Assembly (NCBI GenBank): GCA_023229135.1
Contig: JALNZT010000017.1
Coordinates: 15,933-79,932, forward strand
Length of the DNA stretch: 64,000 bases
DNA from: Bacteroidales bacterium
GTDB lineage: Bacteria > Bacteroidota > Bacteroidia > Bacteroidales > F082
Direction: 5' to 3'
The notes under the pieces are model-generated. The model searched no databases, was not told the DNA's origin, and worked only from the letters and a program-made list of their open reading frames with translations. Shown piece after piece: positions 53,923 through 62,296 of this stretch. Numbering within the stretch: the stretch's first letter is position 1; the number at the start of each line of letters is the position of its first letter. A program made the position numbers and the translations under genes.

Positions 53923-54756
53923 ATGGACAACTGCCTGCATGCTTACTTTGTTCGAGATAAAAAGCTGGTTAGCAGCTGTGATTTCAATGCTGATGTGTTT
54001 GTAAATCAAGGATATGTGTACGAAGTCATTCGAGTTATTGATGCTATTCCACTTTTTTTAGAAGACCACCTCCAAAGAATGTGGCATTCCTTGTTAATGG
54101 CTCAAATTGAACCTACAATCGATCAAGACTTTGTAAAAACAAGCCTGAGTAAACTTATCAGTATTAATAAGGTTGATTTTGGCAATATAAAAATCGTTGT
54201 CGGTAAGCCGCAAAAAATCAATGCACCCAATTATGCAGCCTGGTTTCAGCCTCACTCCTACCCAACTCAAAAAACTTATGATGAAGGAGTTAGCATAGGT
54301 TACCTCAACTATGTGCGAGAATCGCCCACGGCAAAAATTTGGCGTGATAATTACCAGCAATTGGTTGCTGAAACCAAAGCAAAGCACCAGCTTTTTGAAG
54401 TGCTGCTCAGCGCGAATGGCAAAGTAACAGAGGGCAGTAAATCAAACTTTTTTATTGTAAAAGATGACCGTCTATTTACCAGCCTCCAAACAGAAGTCCT
54501 CAACGGAATTACCCGCATAAAAGTGATTTCGCTGGCTCGTGAACAGTTGATTGAAGTTGTTGAAAAATCGCTGAGCGAGGAAGATATCGCCGCCGCAGAT
54601 GCCCTGTTTTTAACGGGAACTTCGCCCAAAATACTTCCTGTAAATAAACTTTATCCCGAAAAAACATTCGACACTCAAAATAAATTGATGCGCAAGCTGA
54701 TGCAGGTATATGACGAACTGATCGCCCAATATATCATAGAAAACAAGCTACAATAA
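53923..54756 (+). CDS. Class IV aminotransferase (PLP enzyme)
   Basis: A 277-residue fold-type IV PLP enzyme, the group of branched-chain aminotransferase, D-amino-acid aminotransferase and aminodeoxychorismate lyase. Family features: YEVIRVID near 33, LEDHLQRMWHS (46-56), a probable PLP lysine in TAKIWRDN, TEGSKSNFF (cofactor phosphate loop) and a C-terminal segment with TGTSPKILPV. Size and the short N-terminus suit aminodeoxychorismate lyase (PabC) or a D-amino-acid transaminase; substrate cannot be fixed. Confidence 0.82.
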   Translation: MDNCLHAYFVRDKKLVSSCDFNADVFVNQGYVYEVIRVIDAIPLFLEDHLQRMWHSLLMAQIEPTIDQDFVKTSLSKLISINKVDFGNIKIVVGKPQKINAPNYAAWFQPHSYPTQKTYDEGVSIGYLNYVRESPTAKIWRDNYQQLVAETKAKHQLFEVLLSANGKVTEGSKSNFFIVKDDRLFTSLQTEVLNGITRIKVISLAREQLIEVVEKSLSEEDIAAADALFLTGTSPKILPVNKLYPEKTFDTQNKLMRKLMQVYDELIAQYIIENKLQ

Positions 54757-54771
54757 ACACTGTTTTATTGC

Positions 54772-54779
54772 TAAGTTTG
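54772..54779 (+). promoter_or_regulatory. Putative -7 box of the CAP-SPOR gene
   Basis: TAAGTTTG matches TAnnTTTG 22 bases before the ATG at 54801. It lies downstream of the in-frame ATG at 54768 and supports the later start. Confidence 0.4.
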
Positions 54780-54800
54780 TTCCAAAATAAAACCAATAGC

Positions 54801-55646
54801 ATGTACAAATTTCGCTATTTATTGATTTCAATTTTATTGCTTTCTCTGAATATCTCAGCTCAAATAGTTGATTATGAAAATGTTTGCCTGGATGCTGATG
54901 AACAAAAGTTGGCTAAACTTATCAATGATTTCAGAAAAGAAAACAAAAAAAGCCGGCTGCCGCTTTCAAAGGCGTTAACAATTGTAGCTAAAACACATGT
55001 AGCGGATCTTCAAAACAATAAACCTGACACAAGCATCTGTCTAACAGCGAGTTGGTCGAACAAAGGAAACTGGACTTCCTGCTGTTACAATAAATATATT
55101 TTGAAAGAAGAGTGTATGTGGGACAAACCAAAGGAATTGACTAAATATCCTTTTCGGGGCTATGAGTTGAGTTATTTTGAAGAAGGCATCATACAGATTG
55201 ACAGCCTATTCAGCATCTGGATGAGTAGCGACGAAACCAAAGATATGCTGCTTACAAATGGAAATCACAGCTCAAAAAAGTGGGAAGCGATGGGTTTGGC
55301 TGTGGGTGAAAATTATGCCAGTGTTTGGTTTGGCCAGCGGGCAGATGCAGCAGGAAGTCCGCCTGGATGTGAAACTATAAAGACTGTAGGAATTGCCAAA
55401 ACTGAAAAGTCAGACAATATAAAACAGCAAAAATATTATCTCATTTACGGCAGCTTCACCCTGGAATCGGATGCCAAAGAAGCCGTAAAACGCTTTAAAA
55501 ACAGCGGACTTAAAGAAGCTGAAATACTTGCGAGCGGTGATCGTTTCCGGGTTTCACTTAACAAATTCGATAACCTGAAAGATGCCATGTCTTTTAAAGA
55601 AAAATTGACAGCTACTTATAAAGATGCTTGGATATTAAAGGAATAG
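54801..55646 (+). CDS. Exported CAP-domain protein with SPOR domain
   Basis: A 281-residue exported protein; the start at 54801 (MYKFRYLLISI) gives a signal peptide cut after ISAQ. Residues about 25-185 form a CAP/SCP-like domain (LAKLINDFRKENKKSRLPLSKALTIVAKTHVADL-type N-terminal helix region and WEAMGLAVGENYASVWFGQ near its end). Residues about 205-281 are a SPOR domain (KYYLIYGSFTLESDAKEAV, RVSLNKF), which binds denuded peptidoglycan at division sites. So it is probably periplasmic and septum-associated; its activity is unknown. Confidence 0.82.
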   Translation: MYKFRYLLISILLLSLNISAQIVDYENVCLDADEQKLAKLINDFRKENKKSRLPLSKALTIVAKTHVADLQNNKPDTSICLTASWSNKGNWTSCCYNKYILKEECMWDKPKELTKYPFRGYELSYFEEGIIQIDSLFSIWMSSDETKDMLLTNGNHSSKKWEAMGLAVGENYASVWFGQRADAAGSPPGCETIKTVGIAKTEKSDNIKQQKYYLIYGSFTLESDAKEAVKRFKNSGLKEAEILASGDRFRVSLNKFDNLKDAMSFKEKLTATYKDAWILKE

Positions 55647-55740
55647 AAATTTATACCGGTGGCTAAAAGAAACAATTAGTTCTGCAACACTTCTATTATC
55701 TCTTTCTCAAACCATTAATTTCAATGCTTGATCAGACTTT

Positions 55741-57045
55741 ATGAAAGAAAAAATTGTCCTTTTCTGGTTCCGGCGCGACCTGCGTTTGGACGACAATCGC
55801 GGACTTTTTGAAGCCTTGCAAAGCGGCCTAAAAGTGCTGCCCATATTTATTTTTGACAGGCTTATTTTGGATAAACTCGAAAACAAACAAGACGCACGCG
55901 TGCAGTTTATTCAGAATCAAATCACACAGCTCAACGAGCAGCTGAAAACCTACAAATCCGGCATACAGGTTTTTTATGGCAAGCCAGAAAATATATTTCA
56001 GCAAATAATTGATTTATATCAAGTTAAGTCAGTTTATCTCAACAAAGACTATGAGCCTTATGCCCGTGAACGCGACGTACAAATTAAAGCTTTGTGTGGC
56101 AAGAATACTATCGAATTCAGAGCCTTTAAAGATCAGGTTATTTTTGAAGAAAGCGAAATTGTAAAAGACGATGCCACACCTTATACTGTTTTTACGCCTT
56201 TTTCAAAAAAATGGAAAAAAGTATTGAATGATAGCTATTTAAAGGCTTATAACTATCAACCGTTTGTTGAAAATTTTTATCGTTTCAATGCGCAAATACC
56301 CTCTTTGGAGGCTATTGGTTTTAAACCCTCAGCAATTGAAATTCCTGAACCAAAATTAGAAATCGAACGCCTGCAAGCTTATGCAGATAATAGAGATATA
56401 CCTGAAAAAGATGCCACAACAAAACTGGGGATTCACCTGAGATTTGGTACGGTAAGCACGCGTCAAATGGTAAAAAAAGCCCAGGCCACCAGCGAAACAT
56501 TCTTGAATGAACTTATTTGGCGGGAGTTTTTTATGCAGATTTTGTATCATTTCCCGCATGTTGAAAAAAGAAATTTCAGGTCAAAATATGATCAAATAGT
56601 CTGGCGCAACAACGAGCAGGAATTTGAGAAATGGTGTCAGGGAAAAACCGGCTACCCATTGGTTGACGCAGGAATGCGTGAACTTAACACAACCGGTTTT
56701 ATGCACAATCGGGTGCGTATGCTAACGGCTTCTTTTTTAACAAAACATTTGCTTATCGACTGGCGTTGGGGAGAAGCCTATTTCGCTGGAAAGCTGTTAG
56801 ATTATGAGCTGGCTTCCAACAACGGAAACTGGCAGTGGGCTGCCGGTACAGGCTGTGATGCAGCACCTTATTTCCGTATTTTCAATCCAACAGAACAACA
56901 AAAAAAGTTTGATCCACAAGCAAAATATATCAAGAAATGGATTTCTGAGTTTGATGGTTTAGGATACCCACTTCCGATTGTCGATCACAAAATGGCCCGT
57001 GAGAGGACTTTATCTACCTACAAAGCAGCACTTGATACAAGCTAA
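55741..57045 (+). CDS. phr: Deoxyribodipyrimidine photolyase
   Basis: A 434-residue class I photolyase, which uses FAD and blue light to split cyclobutane pyrimidine dimers. N-terminal antenna-binding domain: FWFRRDLRLDDNRGLFEAL, VYLNKDYEPYARERD. C-terminal FAD domain: LGIHLRFGTVSTR, ELIWREFFMQILYHFP, CQGKTGYPLVDAGMRELNTTGFMHNRVRM and the strongly conserved NNGNWQWAAGTGCDAAPYFR-type segment. The tryptophans of the electron-transfer region are present. It implies a habitat with some light. Confidence 0.95.
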   Translation: MKEKIVLFWFRRDLRLDDNRGLFEALQSGLKVLPIFIFDRLILDKLENKQDARVQFIQNQITQLNEQLKTYKSGIQVFYGKPENIFQQIIDLYQVKSVYLNKDYEPYARERDVQIKALCGKNTIEFRAFKDQVIFEESEIVKDDATPYTVFTPFSKKWKKVLNDSYLKAYNYQPFVENFYRFNAQIPSLEAIGFKPSAIEIPEPKLEIERLQAYADNRDIPEKDATTKLGIHLRFGTVSTRQMVKKAQATSETFLNELIWREFFMQILYHFPHVEKRNFRSKYDQIVWRNNEQEFEKWCQGKTGYPLVDAGMRELNTTGFMHNRVRMLTASFLTKHLLIDWRWGEAYFAGKLLDYELASNNGNWQWAAGTGCDAAPYFRIFNPTEQQKKFDPQAKYIKKWISEFDGLGYPLPIVDHKMARERTLSTYKAALDTS

Positions 57046-57106
57046 TGATTTCTCAGTTATTTTTCGTTTTTTTGCTCTTTTATTTACAGAATCGCATAAA
57101 TAGACT

Positions 57107-58285
57107 ATGAATAATTTTATCCTAAAAGAGGTTATTACATCCGACGAGAAAAAAAAATGGCTGGCTTTTCCGGCACAACTCTACAAAAATGATCCATTTT
57201 ATGTGCGTCCCATTGATGCAGATGTAGAAAAGCTTTTCGATCCAGAAAAGAATAAATTGCTACGCAAAAGCCAAGCTATTAGGTATTTACTCTTTGATGA
57301 TCAAAAAAAAATTGTCGGTCGTATCGCTGCCTTTATTGATCCTAATACGGCTAATAACAACGATCAGCCTACAGGCGGATGTGGTTTTTTCGATTGTATC
57401 GACAATCAGGCAGCGGCCAACAAACTTTTTGATAGCTGCAAAAACTGGCTCAAAGCCCGCGATATGGAGGCAATGGATGGCCCGGTGAACTTTGGCGACC
57501 GCGATAATTTCTGGGGCTGTCTGTACGATGGTTTTACAGAGCCTTTGTATAATATGCCCTACAATTTTGGCTATTACAACAAGCTTTTTGAAAACTATGG
57601 ATTCAAAAATTATTTCAAACAATACACCTATCAACGCATGATAACCGCTGGTGGTCTGAGCGATAGTATTAGAGATAGAGCGGAAAGGATTCATCGAAAT
57701 CCGGATTATGAATTCAGGATGGTTAGCTGGAAAAATATTAACCAGTTTGCGGAAGATTTCATGGTGATATACAACAAAGCCTGGGGAAGTATTCCCGGCG
57801 TGAAAAAGATCACGCAAGTGCATGCCATGGCTTTGCTCAATCAAATGAAACCTATACTCGACCCGCGATTGGTACACTTCGGCTACTTTAAGGGCGAACC
57901 AATTGCGTTTTTTATCATGATGCAGGATTTGAACCAAATCATCCGAAAATTTAATGGAAAACTTGGCTGGATTAATAAGTTACGGCTGATGTTTGAGCTT
58001 AAAGTCATGAAAAAGACTGACCGTATCATCGGACGGATTTTTGGTGTTGTGCCGGAGCATCAGGGGAAAGGTGTTGATGGCGGACTTGTAATTGCCTTTC
58101 AGAAGGTCGCCACTCAAAAAAGATTCCCGTATAAAGAGCTACAAATGAACTGGATAGGTGACTTCAATCCCACGATGATGAGGGTAGCCGAAAGCATCGG
58201 AGGCGAGATTTACAAAACACATATCACTTACCGCTATCTTTTCGACCGAACGAAGCCATTTAAAAGAGCTACAAAAGGAGTGTAA
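57107..58285 (+). CDS. GNAT-fold acyltransferase-like protein
   Basis: A 392-residue soluble protein common in Bacteroidota and usually annotated as an N-acetyltransferase. The C-terminal half shows the GNAT acyl-CoA loop region (GRIFGVVPEHQGKGVDGGLVIAF) and the N-terminal half the conserved GPVNFGDRDNFWGCLYDGF and PYNFGYYNKLFENYGF blocks. The true substrate is unknown. It is downstream of the photolyase (61 bases). Confidence 0.75.
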   Translation: MNNFILKEVITSDEKKKWLAFPAQLYKNDPFYVRPIDADVEKLFDPEKNKLLRKSQAIRYLLFDDQKKIVGRIAAFIDPNTANNNDQPTGGCGFFDCIDNQAAANKLFDSCKNWLKARDMEAMDGPVNFGDRDNFWGCLYDGFTEPLYNMPYNFGYYNKLFENYGFKNYFKQYTYQRMITAGGLSDSIRDRAERIHRNPDYEFRMVSWKNINQFAEDFMVIYNKAWGSIPGVKKITQVHAMALLNQMKPILDPRLVHFGYFKGEPIAFFIMMQDLNQIIRKFNGKLGWINKLRLMFELKVMKKTDRIIGRIFGVVPEHQGKGVDGGLVIAFQKVATQKRFPYKELQMNWIGDFNPTMMRVAESIGGEIYKTHITYRYLFDRTKPFKRATKGV

Positions 58286-58652
58286 ATCTCTGGATTAAAA
58301 AGTGATCTCTGGTAGGGAAAGTGTTTTGATTTATTGACGGATGGCTTGAAGACTCTTTTAGCATTTTTGGATAGAACTCAAGCCCTGTGAGAATGTCATA
58401 TATGCCTGAAAGTCAGACATCCTGGCTCATTAATAGATTTTCAGTTTGTTAGCAGTTTTCGTTCGTAAAATACAATTGTCGTAGAAATTAAAACTTCGTA
58501 ACATTTCATTTAATAACTTCAAAAGTCCATTATGATTGACGTCGAATGTATAAGAGCTGGAATTTTATTATTTTTGAAAAGCTATTTGAGACCCTCGTCT
58601 TTATTTGAAGGTGTCAACAGCCCAACTTTCGGTTATCGGGGAAATACCCCTT
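58286..58652. other. Gene-free interval
   Basis: About 370 bases between the GNAT-like gene and the stop of the convergent decarboxylase gene. I see no gene, hairpin or repeat that I trust; a short open frame at 58532 runs into the decarboxylase gene on the opposite strand. Confidence 0.5.
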
Positions 58653-59624
58653 TTATTTTGCCGCTCCAATTCTTTCTCCCATTTGAACCTCGGTTTCATA
58701 ACCTTCTACAGTATTCATCAATAAGTCGTCATCAAGGCAAATGCTGTTTTTTTTAAACAGCAGCACTACCGTGGATCCTCCGAATTTAAAATATCCCTTT
58801 TCTTCTCCTTTATTTACAACGCTTCCGGTATAAGTCTGCACGATGCTTCCCACCATAGTTGCACCAACCTCGGCCACGACAACATCTCCAAACAAAGGGC
58901 TTGTAAGGATGGTGAATTCCCTTTTGTTCAGGCAGAATATTTCAGTCATTTCGCGCAATGCAAGTGGGTTAACTGAATAATAATCACCGTCAATCCGGGT
59001 GATGGGTGATAAAACACCACTTATGGGAAAATGGAAACGGTGGTAATCCGGCGGAGCAAGCCGTAAAATCACCAGGGTGCCATCGAGGTAATTTTGAGCA
59101 AGTTCGGCATTGTTCAAAAATGATAAAACATTGAAGCGGTGACCTTTGATGATGAAATCGCTCTGGCTGACATCGGCATAGGCTAATAATTTTCCGTCGG
59201 CAGGCGACACTACAACAGTAGCATTGGTATCCACCGGTCTTGCATTGTTTTTTAGTCTCCGGCTAAAGAAATCGTTGAAAGAGTTGAACTCCTGTTTTTG
59301 GAAGGAGCTCCTATCGATATCAAACGCTTCAATAAAGGTCTGTATCTTTTTGGCCGATGAAGGACGATCCATCCGACTGCCATAAATAGACGAAACCAGC
59401 TTTCTTTTTACGAGTGTCCACAATGTTGCTTCGCCCAGCGGATTATTATACAGCCATACCAACAACTTTTCTGCTGCCACTTTTTCAGTTTTCAACAAGC
59501 CACTATCCCTATCGTAATATTGAATGGGGCTTTGTGGCGGTAACGGGTAAAAAGCAAGTATGGATAGGACGACCAATAACAACAAAATGACGCCCCACCA
59601 TTTTTTAGTTTTTGTAATTTTCAT
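58653..59624 (-). CDS. psd: Phosphatidylserine decarboxylase
   Basis: A 323-residue phosphatidylserine decarboxylase, making phosphatidylethanolamine. Start at 59624 (MKITKTKKWWG); the ATG at 59648 adds eight residues. After one membrane helix (about 12-28) come FNSFNDFFSRRL, VVSPADGK, LRLAPPDYHRFHFP with the catalytic Asp-His, and VGATMVGSIV. The self-cleavage site is FKFGGSTVVLLF, with Gly-Ser as precursor of the pyruvoyl group, in place of the usual LGST. The full-length form with a YFHFP-type core suits the type II (Clostridium-like) subgroup. Confidence 0.92.
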   Translation of the reverse strand: MKITKTKKWWGVILLLLVVLSILAFYPLPPQSPIQYYDRDSGLLKTEKVAAEKLLVWLYNNPLGEATLWTLVKRKLVSSIYGSRMDRPSSAKKIQTFIEAFDIDRSSFQKQEFNSFNDFFSRRLKNNARPVDTNATVVVSPADGKLLAYADVSQSDFIIKGHRFNVLSFLNNAELAQNYLDGTLVILRLAPPDYHRFHFPISGVLSPITRIDGDYYSVNPLALREMTEIFCLNKREFTILTSPLFGDVVVAEVGATMVGSIVQTYTGSVVNKGEEKGYFKFGGSTVVLLFKKNSICLDDDLLMNTVEGYETEVQMGERIGAAK

Positions 59625-60104
59625 AGATAGCTTTTTATTTTGTGTCATTATGCAGTAAGGATTTTATCGTTGTCGATTGTTTTTGGCTTGTGAGTGACGG
59701 TTTTGGTGTATGAAGCGTTGGGCATTTCAACGCTCCAGCCTTTCAATAGTACACTATGCTTCTTAATTATTATCATCTTCATTTTTAGTCAATTTGCTAC
59801 TTGGTTTCTGCCGTACGTTGGAATAGGAACACGCTTTGCCAAGTTTTGGTTTGTGTGTCAGCTTGTGCGAAACGAAGTTCACGAACACCAAAATGATGTA
59901 TTCATTCGTAAGTAATTGCAAAAGTGCTGTTTGCGTGTTGGCTTTCCTTCATTTTTTAGTAGCAAATTGTTTTATAAGGTCGGCTGTTTTTTCACTTGGC
60001 GGCAACGGGAAGCATATACTTTGTGGCGGACTTTGAAAGACAAATCTTTCTGCCCGCAACGATTTATATTTGAAACTAAAATGTTCATATGCAGACCTAA
60101 ACCC
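59625..60104. other. Gene-free stretch at the edge of the mobile-looking zone
   Basis: About 480 bases of composition unlike neighbouring genes, with short overlapping open frames that carry no family signature and no conserved start. Segments such as GTGTGTCAGCTTGTGCG resemble the filler DNA near 62195-62290. It may be decayed cassette DNA. Confidence 0.45.
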
Positions 60105-60236
60105 GCCATAACGGTAAACTGTAAATTTCGTGGCGGTTGCGGTGAGCGGTCTTTTCAGCCTGCACTGAGGTACAGGCGAGAGATAAACGCCCGAAATCGC
60201 ACTGTGCCCGCCATGAAATTTACAGCATGTTATGGC
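60105..60236. other. attC-like long imperfect palindrome (site 1)
   Basis: Outer boxes GCCATAAC (60105-60112) and GTTATGGC (60229-60236) are perfectly complementary. Inside, a spacer of unequal length (GGTAAA versus CAT) leads to a second paired block (CTGTAAATTTCGTGGCGG against CCGCCATGAAATTTACAG). This R-box, spacer, L-box pattern with an unpaired offset is the layout of integron attC sites. The right end overlaps the stop codon of the VapC-like gene, as in gene cassettes. Confidence 0.6.
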
Positions 60237-60654
60237 ACCATGTTTTTCTTAATTTCCTCTTTTAAGTTTCTTATAGTTAGGATTTTTGTTTTTTGTAATT
60301 GTATTATTTCGAGCAGGTCCTTGTCTCCTGTAACGAGGAAGTCGGCCTGACTGTCTGCGGCCAGGTTCAATAAAAAATTATCTTTTCTGTCTCGACAAAG
60401 CTCTAATTCAGTAGTAACTTTTATTAAATCTCCGTACCTATCAAAATAAAGAAGTAACCGTTCCACATCTCTGTCAGTAAAATACCTTTTAAACTTGGGT
60501 CGGGCAGTAACCTTCAAAAATTCTTGTATTAACTCTTCAGAGAAAACGAGTTTTACTTTCCCATTCTCAATATACTTATCTAAAAAGCTATAATCGTTAG
60601 AATAAGAAAGCTAATCCAAAGATTCGTGTCAAGAATGACCTTTTTATTTTTCAT
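60230..60654 (-). pseudogene. VapC-like PIN-domain toxin broken by a frameshift
   Basis: A PIN-domain ribonuclease toxin gene. From the ATG at 60654 the frame reads MKNKKVILDTNLWISFLI and then stops at a TAG (60583-60585 region). One base is missing near 60601-60605: shifting frame there gives SNDYSFLDKYIENG and an uninterrupted continuation through ARPKFKRYF, CRDRKDNFLLNLA and ADFLVTGDKDLLEI to the stop at 60230. The restored protein would have about 141 residues, usual for the PIN family, with acidic residues at DTN, RKDN and GDKD. As it stands the toxin is split. Confidence 0.8.
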
Positions 60655-60859
60655 GCCGGCCTTTTCTAACCGATTCAACTTCTTTAGTGATTTCTTCTAA
60701 AGATGGGGCATCGCCGGATTGACTTCTCAATTTACTCAGCAGTTCAGAAAAATCAGATTTCACGTTCTCTTTTTTTATCCTGATTAATTCCATGTCGGCC
60801 AGGTTTTTAAGCAATCGCTTTGCTTTTGGATTTATTATTTCTATTCTTAAAGATTCCAT
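60644..60859 (-). CDS. Antitoxin partner of the VapC-like toxin
   Basis: A 71-residue protein, helical and charged (MESLRIEIINPKAKRLLKNLADMELIRIKK...), with the layout of antitoxins placed before PIN toxins: a short beta strand with NPKAKRLL, then an extended acidic/basic helical tail. Its stop overlaps the toxin start by 11 bases, so the pair was translationally coupled. It looks intact although the toxin is broken. Confidence 0.75.
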   Translation of the reverse strand: MESLRIEIINPKAKRLLKNLADMELIRIKKENVKSDFSELLSKLRSQSGDAPSLEEITKEVESVRKGRHEK

Positions 60860-60925
60860 GACAATTTATTTTTATCAAAGATACAAAAATCAGGAATAGC
60901 TCTTACTTAGTTTCGGTTCTGTTGT

Positions 60926-61059
60926 GTGTAACGGTTTGCAGCTAAGAAACGTGGGGATTTTCGAAGCAGTTTCCTGTCCGCCCGTATCAATGATAGCCAC
61001 TAAGAATGAACTTTGCGGAAACCACTGACCGCCCCATGTTTTCTTAGGTGCTGTTGAAC
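60926..61059. other. attC-like long imperfect palindrome (site 2)
   Basis: Boxes GTGTAAC (60926-60932) and GTTGAAC (61053-61059) bound the site; GTTGAAC fits the attC core GTTRRRY. Inside, GCAGCTAAGAAACGTGGGG (60938-60956) pairs with CCCCATGTTTTCTTAGGTGC (61032-61051) with few mismatches, with unequal spacers between the boxes. The AAC box is followed by GGT, as in sites 1 and 3. Confidence 0.55.
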
Positions 61060-61328
61060 TAAATCCCTTCGGGATAGCTTTCTCTAAAAGAGGGACTGGG
61101 AGGAAACCGCTCAAACGTAACCAAAACATAAGGATTTTGCCCTTGAGAAAAATAGTCATCCGCAAAAAACAAAGCAAAACTGGCTAAAACCACGTAACCC
61201 AACTTTGGTAAACGCCACATTAAACAAGCAAACCCTTTTCTAAGCACATACTAAGGCAGGATGTAGCCTGCCTGGCGTGCCTTGGCAGACAGGTTCAACA
61301 TTTATATTGAGCGAAGCCGAAGTATGGA

Positions 61329-61410
61329 GGTCGTCAAAAAACATTGATTTTTAGCAATAGATTTCCTGTAGGTGAAAAAAAGTACGTTTGTTAAAAGCTT
61401 TTTGACGACC
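61329..61410. repeat. Perfect 12-bp inverted repeat around 58 bp
   Basis: GGTCGTCAAAAA (61329-61340) and TTTTTGACGACC (61399-61410) flank a short AT-rich insert without a gene. It could be a tiny mobile element or the two ends of a deleted one. It lies in the 390-base gap between site 2 and the next gene; short open frames in that gap look spurious. Confidence 0.55.
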
Positions 61411-61447
61411 CGCTTAGAGTCCTATTTATTAGCAGTATTTCATTGCA

Positions 61448-62017
61448 TTAAAAATTATACCCTGCGTGAAAAATTATTCCAAAGTGCCCTTTTAATCCAC
61501 TTTCCGTGCCTACGAAATCTTGCGATTTTTTGTCAGGATAATAGTTTACCCCAGGTTGTAGGTTTACTGATAGAGAAAAGTTCTCAGATATCTTCATGAA
61601 TGCTCCAGGCTCTATTCCCAAGGTCATAGTTTGGATTTCATCAAGTCGATTATATGCGTAAGTGTAAAAGACACCTAATTGAGGTTTAAGCCAAAAGTCG
61701 TCATCAAAAACACTTAAAAAATATTTGTTCATAACCAATGTTCCGCCAACCTGGCTAAAGCCATCTTGATCTTTTAGAAACCGATAGTTTAGTATTGGAC
61801 GAATTTGAAAGCCGATATCGTTTTCATTTCCTATTCTAAATTCATAGAGAAAAGGGAAAAAGTTTACTTCAATTGCGTTGATTGTATCATAAGGTTCAAC
61901 AAGGAAGGAAGGTATTAACCCGACATAATTACTTCTTAATGACTTATGCTGTGCTGCTAGATTCCCATACATGAGGAAAAGGAAAATGACAAGTAAGAGT
62001 GAATTCGTTTTTTTCAT
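61448..62017 (-). CDS. Small outer-membrane beta-barrel protein
   Basis: A 189-residue exported protein with signal peptide (MKKTNSLLLVIFLFLMYGNLAAQ) and alternating strands that suit an 8-stranded barrel (IGFQIRPILNYRFL, LKPQLGVFYTYAYN, LSVNLQPGVNYYP), ending in the outer-membrane sorting type GIIFHAGYNF with C-terminal Phe. No named family. It lies between attC-like sites 2 and 3 and may be cassette-borne. Confidence 0.75.
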   Translation of the reverse strand: MKKTNSLLLVIFLFLMYGNLAAQHKSLRSNYVGLIPSFLVEPYDTINAIEVNFFPFLYEFRIGNENDIGFQIRPILNYRFLKDQDGFSQVGGTLVMNKYFLSVFDDDFWLKPQLGVFYTYAYNRLDEIQTMTLGIEPGAFMKISENFSLSVNLQPGVNYYPDKKSQDFVGTESGLKGHFGIIFHAGYNF

Positions 62018-62039
62018 CTATCATAGGTTACATTATTAC

Positions 62040-62170
62040 TGCTAACGGTCGAGGCTATGTGTAGTGCGGGATTTCAAGGCACTTCACTTTCCGTTTAGCA
62101 GTTAGTTTATTTAATGTAATTACTTTCATATCAGCACTTTAGTCCGCATTACGTATAGCCATTGTTGTGC
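62040..62170. other. attC-like long imperfect palindrome (site 3)
   Basis: TGCTAAC followed by GGT at the left, GTTGTGC (62164-62170) at the right. The inner arms GGCTATGTGTAGTGCGG (62053-62069) and CCGCATTACGTATAGCC (62144-62160) pair over all 17 positions if G-T pairs are allowed at three or four. Spacer lengths differ between the strands. Same layout as sites 1 and 2; the outer boxes are less complementary here. 62171-62296 holds no gene. Confidence 0.55.
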
Positions 62171-62296
62171 GGTCGTACTTTCTTTTTTTCGTCCATGCGT
62201 GGGAAAAGACACACTTATTGACAAGCTTTGGCTTCTGCGTTGGCTCGTGGGGCTTGGCATTGTGTGTGGCTTTGAAGCCTTGGCATTTCTGTCCGA

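Noticed and set aside
58532..58756. Open frame of 74 codons on the plus strand
   Set aside because: It overlaps the end of the phosphatidylserine decarboxylase gene on the other strand and shows no motif.
59694..60350. Three overlapping plus-strand open frames (starts at 59694, 59836 and 59916)
   Set aside because: They have no family signature, overlap each other and the attC-like site, and the last runs over the PIN gene on the other strand.
60890..61247. Minus-strand open frames over attC-like site 2
   Set aside because: They are made of palindromic DNA and filler without domain, signal peptide or conserved start.
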